Source: JBEIFW01 sp040382215 (GTDB taxonomy: Bacteria; Actinomycetota; Acidimicrobiia; Acidimicrobiales; Ilumatobacteraceae). From it: a DNA stretch of 15,202 bases. The notes below the pieces were generated by a model, which saw only the letters and a program-made list of their open reading frames with translations, ran no database searches and was not told the origin of the DNA. A program made the position numbers and the translations under genes. The stretch spans positions 1 through 15,202 of the forward strand of contig JBEIFW010000077.1 in assembly GCA_040382215.1 (NCBI GenBank), in the 5' to 3' direction. Below, one piece after another: positions 1 through 7,933 of the stretch (position 1 is its first letter; every line of letters starts with the position of its first letter).

Positions 1-1158
1 GCGGTCGCCGACGGCGAGCAGCCCCGTGAGATCGGCCACGTCGCCCGGCAGCGAGGGCACCAGCACCGTGGGGGCGTCGACGCGCAGTTCGGCGGCGAGT
101 TCGGCCTCCCTGGTGGCCACCAGGGAGAGGTTCACGAAGCTCTCCGCGATCTCCGACAGCACCCGGGCGAGCGCGATCGGATCGGACGGCGGGGCGAGCT
201 CGCCGATCCCTGCGAGGCGATGGGCGACGGTGGCGGGATCGGCATGCAAGCGGTCGGCCGCCGTGCGCGCGGACGGGTCGAGCAGCACGGCGGGAAGGGC
301 TTGGTTGAGCACGACGCCGCCGAGCGCCAGCCCGCGCCGGTCGAGCGCATCGAGGAAGTACCGGGCTTCACCGAGCGGTCCGGTCTCGAGCGTCGACACG
401 ACGACGAAGCTCGTTCGCCGGTCCGACAGCACCCGGGTCACCTCGGCGGCCCGGGCGACGAACCCGCGCTCCATGGTCTGGAACAGCAGAAAGAACTCGG
501 CGATGTCGTGCAGGAAGCTCGACCCGAGGATCCGGTCGGCGACGTCGTAGAAGGGGCGCGACGCCGCAGCGAAGAGCTTCGAGCGATACGGCACGGTCAA
601 CCACCGCAGCAGGCGGCTGCCGAAGAACTCCGTCATCCGGGCGGGCGCGTCGAGGAAGTCCAGCGCATGGCGCGCCGGCGGGGTGTCGACGACGATCAGG
701 TCCCAGTCGCCCGACGCGTGCAGCTCGTGGAGCCGTTCCATGGCGATGTAGTCGTGGCTCTGCACGAACTTGCCGGTGATGTTGTCGTACAACGGATTCG
801 CGAGGATCGCGGCCCGAACCGACGGATCGGGCGCGTGCCGGGTGATCAGCTCGTCCCAGCTCTGTTTCGTGTCGAGCATCGCGGCCCACAGCTCGCCGCG
901 GGGCTCGGTTCCGGCGGCCTGGAACAGCGACGGGTCGATACGGCGCTCGGTGTTGCCCAGCCCGGTTCCGCCCGGACCGGTGAGCCCGAGCGCGTCGGCG
1001 AGCCGGCGGGCCGGGTCGACGGTGAGGACCAGCACCCGCCCGCCGAGGCGGGTGGCGGCGACGGCGCCGAGCGCTGCGGCCGTCGTCGTCTTCCCGACAC
1101 CACCGGCGCCGCAGGTGACGACGATCTCCCGTGACGTGAGCAGCGGCCCGAGCCCCAC
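1..1158 (-). CDS. ArsA/Get3-like ATPase 1 (Rv3680/BagB-like), 3' end cut by window edge
   Basis: This frame is open without a stop from 1158 to the left edge, giving 386 codons. It encodes a SIMIBI-class P-loop ATPase of the ArsA/Get3 family. Residues 17-25 read GAGGVGKTT, followed by VDPARRLAD near 48-55 and the switch segment VVDTPPARHALDF at about 156-168, where Get3 proteins have DTAPTGH. The signature lysine of the deviant Walker A (GKGGVGKT) is replaced by alanine. The same pairing of one canonical and one lysine-less member is, as I recall, seen in Mycobacterium tuberculosis Rv3679-Rv3680. The start is GTG at 1158, two bases beyond the stop of the upstream gene, with GGAG at 1170-1167 and an 8-nt spacer. 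The length nearly equals the family norm, so few residues should be missing. Its role is probably cytosolic handling of membrane-protein or metal/redox clients as a partner of the next gene; true arsenite transport is unlikely because no arsB or arsR-type genes are seen. Confidence 0.9.
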   Translation of the reverse strand, partial: MGLGPLLTSREIVVTCGAGGVGKTTTAAALGAVAATRLGGRVLVLTVDPARRLADALGLTGPGGTGLGNTERRIDPSLFQAAGTEPRGELWAAMLDTKQSWDELITRHAPDPSVRAAILANPLYDNITGKFVQSHDYIAMERLHELHASGDWDLIVVDTPPARHALDFLDAPARMTEFFGSRLLRWLTVPYRSKLFAAASRPFYDVADRILGSSFLHDIAEFFLLFQTMERGFVARAAEVTRVLSDRRTSFVVVSTLETGPLGEARYFLDALDRRGLALGGVVLNQALPAVLLDPSARTAADRLHADPATVAHRLAGIGELAPPSDPIALARVLSEIAESFVNLSLVATREAELAAELRVDAPTVLVPSLPGDVADLTGLLAVGDR

Positions 1159-1160
1159 CT

Positions 1161-2108
1161 TCAGAGCTCCTCGGCCAGCCGGTCGGCGACCAGCGCGCTG
1201 CGGCGAAGGCCGTCGAGCCGGGCGAACAGCTCGGGAACGAACAGCGTCGGCACGCCGACAGGCAGACCGGTGAGCAGGGTCGCGGCGTGCACGGCCCGGG
1301 CCCGGCGCGTCCCCACCGCGAAGCCGGCGGCATCGAGCAGGTCGTCGCTGCCGGGACCGAGCGCGTCCCGCAGGATCGAACGGGCGGCCGGGGCCCGCAG
1401 CGCATCGAACACCCGCTCCTCGTCTCGACCGAACAGCTCCGGCAGCACCCGGTTGACGACGACGGCCGCGAGGTCGACGGCGGTCTCCAGCCGGATCCGG
1501 TCGGCGAGTTCGAGGGTTTCGGCGACGGGCATCTCGGCGCAGGTGGTAACGATGGCGAGCCCGGTCGTTGCCGGGTCCTCGAGGAGGTCGAGCATCCAGC
1601 GGGTCTGGTCCCGCACCGGCCCGACCGACACCAACCCTGCGATCGCGCGCGGCGCGGACAGCTGACCGACGATGTGGCCGGAGGCAGCGGCGTCCACCAC
1701 GACGAGGTCGTAGCGGCGCTCGCGAACCTCCCAGCACAGCTTTCCGATCGTCAGGATCTCGCGCACCCCGGGCGCCGCCGACGCCACGAAGTCGAATGCT
1801 CTCGCCAGGGGCCCGAGCCGGGCGACGAAGGGCACCCGGAGCTGCAGCTTCAGGTACTCCCGCAGCGAGTCCTCGGTGTCCATCGCCATAGCCCACAGTC
1901 CGTCGGCGACCGGGCGGGCGACGTAGCGCAAGGGACCGCACTCGTAGGCCGCAGCGAGCGCGCCGGTGGCATCGACTTCGCACACGAGCACGCGCCGGCC
2001 GGAACGCGCGGCGAGCAGGCCCAGCCCGGCTGCGATCGTGGTCTTGCCAACACCACCCTTGCCGGTGACGAACACGAGGCGCCGGTCGAGCAGCCCGGGC
2101 CCCTCCAC
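1161..2108 (-). CDS. ArsA/Get3-like ATPase 2 (Rv3679/BagA-like)
   Basis: This is a 315-residue ArsA/Get3-family ATPase. Residues 16-24 read GKGGVGKTT, a full deviant Walker A with signature lysine K17. VCEVDATGAL follows at about 40-50, and VVVDAAASGHIVGQL corresponds to the Get3 switch I region. It lies between the DUF3107 gene and ATPase 1 in one transcription unit, and its TGA is two bases before the GTG of ATPase 1. The likely product is the canonical half of a heterodimer with that protein. I chose GTG at 2108 because it follows the DUF3107 stop, has AGGG 8 nt upstream, and starts just before the conserved strand that leads into the P-loop. An in-frame ATG at 2171 would add 21 residues, but it overlaps the conserved end of DUF3107 by 53 nt and the extra residues are low-complexity Ser/Ala. 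The family is sure; the client is unknown. Confidence 0.92.
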   Translation of the reverse strand: MEGPGLLDRRLVFVTGKGGVGKTTIAAGLGLLAARSGRRVLVCEVDATGALAAAYECGPLRYVARPVADGLWAMAMDTEDSLREYLKLQLRVPFVARLGPLARAFDFVASAAPGVREILTIGKLCWEVRERRYDLVVVDAAASGHIVGQLSAPRAIAGLVSVGPVRDQTRWMLDLLEDPATTGLAIVTTCAEMPVAETLELADRIRLETAVDLAAVVVNRVLPELFGRDEERVFDALRAPAARSILRDALGPGSDDLLDAAGFAVGTRRARAVHAATLLTGLPVGVPTLFVPELFARLDGLRRSALVADRLAEEL

Positions 2109-2118
2109 GGCGTGCGCC

Positions 2119-2352
2119 CTAGCCGCCGAATCCGATGCGGCGCTCGGTGTCGGGCGCGCCGAGCTCGACATACGCGATCTTCTTTGCCGGCACTCCGACG
2201 CTGCGGCCCTTGCGGTCCGTCAGCCAGAGCACCCGGTCGTCGTCGGCGAGCACCGCGTCGATCTGCGCCTTGACCGCCTCGCGGTCGGCGTCGTCGGCGA
2301 GCTCGAGCACGAGCTCGCGGGGGGCCTGGGTGACACCGATGCGAACGTCCAC
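2119..2352 (-). CDS. DUF3107 family protein
   Basis: This is a small acidic protein of 77 residues beginning MDVRIGV and ending RRIGFGG. The pattern of an N-terminal strand, a REL-V-LEL segment, a helix with D/E and A residues, a Gly-rich turn and the final PAKKIAYVELG...ERRIGFG matches DUF3107, a family known to me only from Actinobacteria (for example mycobacterial Rv3208A/TB9.4). Its function is unknown. The start is GTG at 2352, with AAGGAG at 2366-2361 and an 8-nt spacer. It is separated from mrp by 104 nt, which holds a possible own promoter, and is followed within 10 nt by the ATPase 2 start. The neighbourhood suggests that it is co-expressed with the two Get3-like ATPases. There is no signal peptide, membrane segment or cysteine. 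Confidence 0.9.
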   Translation of the reverse strand: MDVRIGVTQAPRELVLELADDADREAVKAQIDAVLADDDRVLWLTDRKGRSVGVPAKKIAYVELGAPDTERRIGFGG

Positions 2353-2360
2353 GTCGTGTG

Positions 2361-2366
2361 CTCCTT
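2361..2366 (-). promoter_or_regulatory. Ribosome binding site of the DUF3107 gene
   Basis: The minus strand reads AAGGAG here, 8 nt before the GTG at 2352. It is the strongest Shine-Dalgarno match in this operon and decides the start of the DUF3107 gene. Confidence 0.75.
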
Positions 2367-2388
2367 GGGGTGGGGCGAGGGCCCGTGC

Positions 2389-2394
2389 ATGGTA
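2389..2394 (-). promoter_or_regulatory. Possible -10 element for the DUF3107/ATPase sub-operon
   Basis: The minus strand reads TACCAT, a TAnnnT hexamer typical of actinobacterial -10 boxes, about 36 nt before the DUF3107 start codon. A GGAACC motif lies roughly 15 nt further upstream, but no good TTGACA-like box is present. It would let the three downstream genes be transcribed apart from mrp. The evidence is weak. Confidence 0.25.
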
Positions 2395-2435
2395 GAGGTC
2401 TCCACCCCGGGTTCCGCTGTCGGTCCCGTTCCGAT

Positions 2436-2449
2436 GACCGGTTCCGGTC
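2436..2449 (-). terminator. Short perfect hairpin just after mrp, possible weak terminator
   Basis: GACCGG and CCGGTC flank a 2-nt centre, making a perfect 14-nt inverted repeat that begins 8 nt beyond the mrp stop codon. No T-tract follows, so it is not a classical intrinsic terminator. It may attenuate read-through into the DUF3107 gene, stabilise the mrp 3' end, or be a protein binding site. Confidence 0.3.
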
Positions 2450-2456
2450 GGCTCGG

Positions 2457-3599
<1,143 letters not shown>

Positions 3600-3605
3600 G
3601 GGGGG

Positions 3606-3611
3606 CTCCTC
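3606..3611 (-). promoter_or_regulatory. Ribosome binding site of mrp
   Basis: The minus strand reads GAGGAG, followed by six C residues and the ATG at 3599. It fixes the mrp start and argues against the longer in-frame reading that begins at 3692. Confidence 0.75.
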
Positions 3612-3646
3612 GAAGGTCGGTCCGGGCGTCCGGACGGGCAGCGGAT

Positions 3647-3666
3647 TACCACTACGCGGATAGGTA
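3647..3666. promoter_or_regulatory. Imperfect inverted repeat, candidate operator between mrp and the SufR-like gene
   Basis: TACC at 3647-3650 and GGTA at 3663-3666 form the outer arms. Inside them, CGCG (3655-3658) is self-complementary and T3653 pairs with A3660, so 7 of 10 positions are symmetric. The right arm overlaps the first two bases of the -10 element TAGAAT. A winged-helix dimer bound here would block the regulator's own promoter and probably that of mrp. This is a sequence-only prediction. Confidence 0.4.
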
Positions 3667-3670
3667 GAAT
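3665..3670 (+). promoter_or_regulatory. -10 element of the SufR-like gene, leaderless
   Basis: TAGAAT differs from TATAAT at one position and ends 6 nt before the GTG at 3677. Transcription would start at about the G of the start codon, giving a leaderless mRNA, which is common in actinobacteria. No Shine-Dalgarno sequence precedes the GTG, in agreement with this. The -35 region is weak. Confidence 0.55.
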
Positions 3671-3676
3671 ACCGGC

Positions 3677-4435
3677 GTGGCTCCGACGGCACCCACCCAG
3701 AAGCCGGCGTCCAACCCGGCCCGGGGTGAGCGTCCCGCCCGGGATTTCACAGCGACGGTGTCGGCGATCACCAACGCCTTCGGCGACCCGACCCGGCGGG
3801 CCATCTACCTGTTCGCCCACGAACACGAAGGCGGGGTCACCGCCGCGCAGGTCGCCGAACGGTTCGGACTGCACCCCAACGTCGCCCGCCACCACCTCGA
3901 CAAGCTCGCCGCCGGGGGCTACCTCGAGATCACCATCAGCCGGGCCGAGGGCGGCGGGGCGGGTCGGCCGTCCAAGCACTACACGGTCGGCGAGCGGGTC
4001 ACGCTGGAGGCGCCCGTCAAGACCGACGATCTCGTGTTGCGCCTGCTGAACCGGGCGCTCGCGCTGCTGCCGCGCGAGGCGGCCGAGCGCATGGCTGAGG
4101 AGGTCGGCATCGAGTACGGGCTCGCGCTCGCCGCCTCGCTTGCGCCGGCCGAGCACGCGAACGGCCAACGCAGCTTCAGGGCCGCGCTCCACGCCGTCGC
4201 CGATGCGATGACGGCGCACGGGTTCGCCGCGCACACCGAGCGGCGGGGTGACCAGCTGCGGATCGTGAACAATCACTGCCCCTTCGGCGACACCGCGATC
4301 GAGCACCCGGTGATCTGTGCGGTCGATCGGGGCATGGTGAAAGGGATGCTCACGAGCCTCTACGGCGACACCGAACCCGAACTGGCCTCGTCGCTCCCGC
4401 AGGGCGACCAGGTCTGCGTCACCTCGTTCGAGTAG
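3677..4435 (+). CDS. SufR-like winged-helix regulator with three C-terminal cysteines
   Basis: This 252-residue transcriptional regulator has a winged-helix domain at about 25-105, including AFGDPTRRAIYLF, VTAAQVAERFGLHPNVARHHLDKL as the helix-turn-helix, and a basic GRPSKHY wing. An alpha-helical region with EEVG-EYG follows. The C-terminal domain holds the only three cysteines, C201 (NNHCPFG), C214 (HPVIC) and C247 (DQVCVTSFE). The first two are in a CX12C spacing, as in SufR, the [4Fe-4S] repressor of suf operons; the third follows 32 residues later. The protein is therefore likely an iron-sulfur sensing regulator of the COG2345 group. It starts with GTG at 3677 behind a well-placed -10 and is divergent from mrp, so autoregulation and control of mrp are likely. 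No suf genes are in the window, and another ligand or metal cannot be excluded. Confidence 0.88.
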   Translation: MAPTAPTQKPASNPARGERPARDFTATVSAITNAFGDPTRRAIYLFAHEHEGGVTAAQVAERFGLHPNVARHHLDKLAAGGYLEITISRAEGGGAGRPSKHYTVGERVTLEAPVKTDDLVLRLLNRALALLPREAAERMAEEVGIEYGLALAASLAPAEHANGQRSFRAALHAVADAMTAHGFAAHTERRGDQLRIVNNHCPFGDTAIEHPVICAVDRGMVKGMLTSLYGDTEPELASSLPQGDQVCVTSFE

Positions 4436-4454
4436 CACGGGCGGCGCGCGGGCG

Positions 4455-6140
4455 TCAGCGCTCTCGCGTGCCGCGCCGCCGGGCCGGGCGGGCGAGTTCA
4501 CGGACGAGTTCGTCGGAACTCATCGGTGCACCCACCGCGTACCCTTGCACTGCGTCGTAGCCGAGGCGGGCGAGCGTGTCTTGCTCGACGAGACCTTCGA
4601 CCCCCTCGGCGATGACGCGTATGCCGAGCCGTTGGGCCAGGGCGACGGCGGCTTCGACCACTGCGAAACGCGCCTGGTCCCGGTGCATGCCGGCGACGAA
4701 GCGGGCGTCGAGTTTCAGCATGTCGACCGGGAGGACCGAGACGCGGTCGAGTCCGGCGTAGCCGACGCCGAAATCGTCGAGCGCGATCGAAACCCCGAGG
4801 CGCTTGATCTCGACGAGCCGATCGCGCAGCGCGTCGAGATCCTCGAACGACGCGGTCTCGGTGAGTTCGAGACACAGCCGGCCGGGATCGAGACCCGACG
4901 CCGCAAGGGCCGCAGCGACGACGCCGCTGAAGCGAGGGTCGGCCATCTGAAGGGCGGACACGTTGACGGCCACGTACGGCGAGTTTTCCGGCGACAGCAT
5001 CCAGGACGCCGCGTCGGCGCAGGCCGCCCGAAGCACCCACTCCCCGAGCACACCGATCAGGCCGACCTCTTCGGCGAGGGCGACGACCTCGGCCGGGGAG
5101 CGATCTCGCCAGGGTTCGTGCTCCCAGCGCAGCAGCGCCTCGGCACCGATGATCCGGCCGGTGGCGAGCTCGATCTCCGGTTGGTAGAGGATCCGGAACC
5201 CGTCCTCGGTCAGTGCCTGGCGCAAGGTCTGCTCGAGCTGGTGGCGCCACAGCGACAGCTGGCGGCGATCTTCGCTGGCGCCGAACACCCGGTCGCCACC
5301 GTCGAGCGCCGCCGCAACGGCTGCGAGTTCGGCATCGTTGACCAGCCGCTCCGGGTCGTCGCCGATCGAGCCCAACGCGTACCCCACGCTCGCCGTCACC
5401 ACGACCGCTGCGGCGGGCAGCGACACGGGACGACAGACCGCGGCCCGGACCGCCTCGGCCAACCCGGCCACGTCACCGTCGATCACGGTGAGCGCGAACG
5501 TATCGTCGCTGGGTTGGGTGAGCGACGAGCCCGCGCCGAGCAGCGCACCGAGTCGGTCGGCCAGCACGGCGAGCACCTCGGCCCGCCCTCGCCACCCGTG
5601 GGCGAGCCCGACCGGGCGGAACCGGTCGAGGTGGGCGACGACCACGCCGACGCTCGCGCGCACTGCGCCGGCTCGGGTGAGCACGGCGTCGACCTGCTCG
5701 GTGAACGCCATTCGACCGCCGAGGCCGGTGAAGGGCCCTGTCAGCAGATCGGCGAGACGGCCCAGCCGGGCCAACTCGGCCTGCACGGCGGTGGCGTCGT
5801 TGGCCACGATGACGGCCCCGTCGCCGAAGGGGTGCACGGCCACGTCGGTCCACGTCCCGGGGCCGGCGAGGTCGACGGCCATGAACGCCGAGGTCGCAGA
5901 CGGTTCGGCGAGCACCTGCGCCACTTCGGACAGGACCGGGGCGGCCGCCACGGCGCTCACGGCCACCGCAGCGAGCGGATCGCCTGGTCGGGCGTGCGCC
6001 AGGGGCCCGCCGACGGCGGGGTGGCGACCGTCCACCGACCGGACCACGCCCGCGCCGTCGACGACCAGCACGAGGTCGGCGACCACGGCGGCGAGCGCGG
6101 GCTCCTCGGCCGGGAGCCCGACGGGGGCCGGGTCCGTCAC
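4455..6140 (-). CDS. Degenerate GGDEF plus EAL domain protein, probable c-di-GMP phosphodiesterase
   Basis: This is a 561-residue protein. Residues 15-120 resemble a PAS-like sensory fold (VADLVLVVDGAGVVRSVDG). Residues 125-290 have the shape of a GGDEF domain, but the catalytic loop reads PSDDTFAL, so diguanylate cyclase activity should be lost. Residues 305-555 are an EAL domain with EALLRW (334-339), N393 in VNVSA, LELTE (424-428), DDFG (455-458), K476 in LKLD, AEGVE (511-515) and Q532 in VQGY. The metal and catalytic residues thus seem intact and c-di-GMP hydrolysis to pGpG is likely. No membrane segment is seen, so it should be cytosolic. The start is GTG at 6140, overlapping the fxsA stop as GTGA. 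The frame is open further upstream to 6605, but that part is Arg/Pro-rich antisense of fxsA's real frame. What the N-terminal domain senses is unknown. Confidence 0.9.
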   Translation of the reverse strand: MTDPAPVGLPAEEPALAAVVADLVLVVDGAGVVRSVDGRHPAVGGPLAHARPGDPLAAVAVSAVAAAPVLSEVAQVLAEPSATSAFMAVDLAGPGTWTDVAVHPFGDGAVIVANDATAVQAELARLGRLADLLTGPFTGLGGRMAFTEQVDAVLTRAGAVRASVGVVVAHLDRFRPVGLAHGWRGRAEVLAVLADRLGALLGAGSSLTQPSDDTFALTVIDGDVAGLAEAVRAAVCRPVSLPAAAVVVTASVGYALGSIGDDPERLVNDAELAAVAAALDGGDRVFGASEDRRQLSLWRHQLEQTLRQALTEDGFRILYQPEIELATGRIIGAEALLRWEHEPWRDRSPAEVVALAEEVGLIGVLGEWVLRAACADAASWMLSPENSPYVAVNVSALQMADPRFSGVVAAALAASGLDPGRLCLELTETASFEDLDALRDRLVEIKRLGVSIALDDFGVGYAGLDRVSVLPVDMLKLDARFVAGMHRDQARFAVVEAAVALAQRLGIRVIAEGVEGLVEQDTLARLGYDAVQGYAVGAPMSSDELVRELARPARRRGTRER

Positions 6141-6595
6141 CGCTCCAACTCGGGCCGGCGCACGGGCGCGGTCTGGCGGTCGACGTCGATGACCGTACGG
6201 ACCCGGGTGGCAGTGTCGACCCGCACGACGCGGACACGGCGGCGCCGACCCCACCGGCGCGCCGCGAGGCGGCGGGCGAGCCGGCGCACGGGCGGGAGCA
6301 GCAGCGCGAGGCCGACCGCGTCGGTGACGAAGCCGGGCACGATCAGGAGCGCTCCGGCGACCAGGAGCAGGAACCCGTCGGCGAGCTCGTCGTCGGGCAC
6401 GGTCCCCGTCGCCAGTGCGGCCCGCACGCGGCCAAGGGCCGCAATGCCCTGCCGCTTCACGAGCGCTGCGCCGACCACGCTCACGAGGGCCAGGATCGCG
6501 AGCGCCGGGAGCACGCCGACGGCCTGGGCCGCCTGGACGAGCACGTAGAGCTCGAGCAGTGGACCGAGGACGAACACGACCAGCAAGGTGCCCAC
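6137..6595 (-). CDS. fxsA: FxsA family membrane protein
   Basis: This is a 152-residue membrane protein. A hydrophobic start reading LLVVFVLGPLLELYVLVQ is followed by LPALAILALVSVVGAALVKRQG and then GFLLLVAGALLIVPGFVTDAVGL... ending in LLPPVRRLARRLAARR. The PLLEL, KRQG and LLLVAG...PGFVTDA...LLPPVR motifs are diagnostic of FxsA, known in E. coli for suppressing F-plasmid exclusion of phage T7; its general role is unclear. The basic tail of about 45 residues is cytosolic. I chose GTG at 6595 because it places the first membrane segment at the N-terminus, as in the family, and because TAGCGT lies 8 nt upstream. A longer open frame to 6862 reads through the divergent selA gene and looks like antisense sequence. 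The stop overlaps the start of the EAL gene, so the two are translationally coupled. Confidence 0.88.
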   Translation of the reverse strand: MGTLLVVFVLGPLLELYVLVQAAQAVGVLPALAILALVSVVGAALVKRQGIAALGRVRAALATGTVPDDELADGFLLLVAGALLIVPGFVTDAVGLALLLPPVRRLARRLAARRWGRRRRVRVVRVDTATRVRTVIDVDRQTAPVRRPELER

Positions 6596-6603
6596 AGTCG
6601 ACC

Positions 6604-6609
6604 ACGCTA
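6604..6609 (-). promoter_or_regulatory. Possible -10 element of fxsA
   Basis: The minus strand reads TAGCGT (a TAnnnT hexamer), 8 nt before the GTG at 6595. No Shine-Dalgarno is seen before that GTG, so a leaderless or nearly leaderless transcript is plausible. The 54-nt region between fxsA and selA must hold both promoters; I see no clear -10 for selA. Confidence 0.35.
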
Positions 6610-6649
6610 CGACCGGCCGGGCCCGACCCGACGCGCGAGCATCGAGGAT

Positions 6650-7933
6650 GTGACCGATCGGCCCGCCCGTCCCCCGTCCGTGGACGCGCTCGCCCGCTCG
6701 CTGGCGGCCAGCGGGCTGCCCCACCCGTTGCTCGTCGACGTCGCCCGGGCGGCGATCGCCGACGCGCCGGGCGAGGCCGCCGCCCGGGCCGCCGGGTTGG
6801 TCGACGACCTGCAGCGGTCGCTGCTGCAGCCGGTGGTCAATGCGACCGGCGTCATCGCCCACACCAACCTCGGCCGGGCACCCCTGGCCGTTGCGGTGCC
6901 GGCGACGGCCACCAACCTCGAGTTCGACCTGGTGAGCGGCCGGCGGGGGTCGCGCCAGTCACACGTCGGGCGCCTGCTGGCCCGGGCCTGCGGGGCCGAG
7001 GCGGCGATGGTCGTCAACAACAATGCCGCCGCCGTGCTGCTGGTGCTCGCCGCGCTCGCCGCCGGCCGCCAGGTGGCCGTGAGCCGGGGGGAGGCGGTCG
7101 AGATCGGCGGCGGGTTCCGCGTGCCCGAGGTGATGGCGGCTTCCGGCGCCCGGTTGGTCGACGTCGGCACGACGAACCGCACCCGGGCCGCGGACTACCG
7201 GCGGGCGGTCGAGGCGATCGGCGCGGATGTTGCCCTGCTGCTGAAGGTGCACCCGTCGAACTTCCGGATCGAGGGCTTCACCGAGGAGGCCTCGGTCGCC
7301 GACCTGGCCCCGATCGGGGTGCCGGTCGTCGCCGACATCGGCTCGGGCCTGCTCGACGCCGCCTGCCCGTGGCTGCCCGACGGGCCGCCGGCGTGGCTGG
7401 CCGGAGAACCCGCCGCCCGCCAGACGCTCGCCGCCGGCGCCTCGCTCGTCACCTTCTCGGGCGACAAGCTTCTCGGTGGCCCCCAGGCCGGGATCATCGC
7501 CGGACGTGCCGACCTGGTCGCGGCGTGCGGTCGCCATCCCCTGGCCCGGGCGCTGCGCCCCGGCGGGCTGGTGCTGGCCGCGCTCCAGGACGTCACCCTG
7601 GCCTATCTTCGCCGGGACGCGCATCGCACGATCCCGTTCTGGCGCATGGCGACCGCGCGGGTGACGGTCCTGCGGACCCGGGCCGAGGCGCTCTGCGTGG
7701 GCACGGTGATCGCCACCGAGGCGCTGCCGGGTGCGGGCAGCCTGCCGGGCACGACGATCCCCTCGATCGGGGTGGCCGTCGACGGCGATCACCTCGAGGC
7801 CTTGCGGGCCATGGCGCCACCCGTGATCGCCCGGGTGACCGACGGTCGAACGATCTGCGACCTGCGCACGGTCGATCCGGCCGACGACGCCGTGCTGGCC
7901 GCTGCGTTGCGGACGGCGGTGGGGGCGGCGTGA
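6650..7933 (+). CDS. selA: L-seryl-tRNA(Sec) selenium transferase
   Basis: This is a 427-residue PLP enzyme of the SelA family, which converts seryl-tRNA(Sec) to selenocysteinyl-tRNA(Sec) using selenophosphate. Recognisable blocks are PVVNATGVIAHTNLGRAPL (61-79), VVNNNAAAVLL (121-131), VSRGEAVEIGGGFRVPEVM (144-162), DVGTTNRT (171-178), KVHPSNFRIEGF (199-210), VVADIGSG (226-233) and the PLP lysine K273 in TFSGDKLLGGPQAGI. It is somewhat shorter than the E. coli enzyme (about 460), mainly at the N-terminus. The start is GTG at 6650, keeping the family's N-terminal PSVD motif; GAGG lies very close upstream and a second in-frame GTG at 6680 is an alternative. Its stop overlaps the next gene as GTGA. 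It leads the operon selA, DUF2252 gene, selB, and implies selenoproteins elsewhere in the genome. Confidence 0.96.
   Translation: MTDRPARPPSVDALARSLAASGLPHPLLVDVARAAIADAPGEAAARAAGLVDDLQRSLLQPVVNATGVIAHTNLGRAPLAVAVPATATNLEFDLVSGRRGSRQSHVGRLLARACGAEAAMVVNNNAAAVLLVLAALAAGRQVAVSRGEAVEIGGGFRVPEVMAASGARLVDVGTTNRTRAADYRRAVEAIGADVALLLKVHPSNFRIEGFTEEASVADLAPIGVPVVADIGSGLLDAACPWLPDGPPAWLAGEPAARQTLAAGASLVTFSGDKLLGGPQAGIIAGRADLVAACGRHPLARALRPGGLVLAALQDVTLAYLRRDAHRTIPFWRMATARVTVLRTRAEALCVGTVIATEALPGAGSLPGTTIPSIGVAVDGDHLEALRAMAPPVIARVTDGRTICDLRTVDPADDAVLAAALRTAVGAA

Noticed and set aside
1..2108. Arsenite efflux operon
   Set aside because: The two ATPases are single-domain Get3-like proteins beside DUF3107 and mrp; no arsB, arsC or arsR partner is present and the regulator at 3677 is SufR-like rather than a small ArsR.
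2353..2456. Possible tRNA in the mrp to DUF3107 gap, because of GGTTCCG motifs that look like a T-loop
   Set aside because: No anticodon arm, acceptor pairing or CCA end could be built on either strand, and no TCA anticodon loop for tRNA(Sec) was found.
4545..6548. A plus-strand open frame of 667 codons antisense to the EAL gene and fxsA
   Set aside because: The composition is shadow-like (His/Asp/Gly/Arg) and there is no domain; the EAL signature residues are on the other strand.
6596..6862. Upstream extension of fxsA to a start at 6862
   Set aside because: It would run antisense through the conserved beginning of selA and move the first membrane segment about 90 residues inward, unlike any FxsA.
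6415..7929. Upstream extension of the DUF2252 frame through selA
   Set aside because: The added 505 residues are Arg/Gly/Pro-rich out-of-frame reading of selA; GTG 7930 with GTGA overlap is the natural start.
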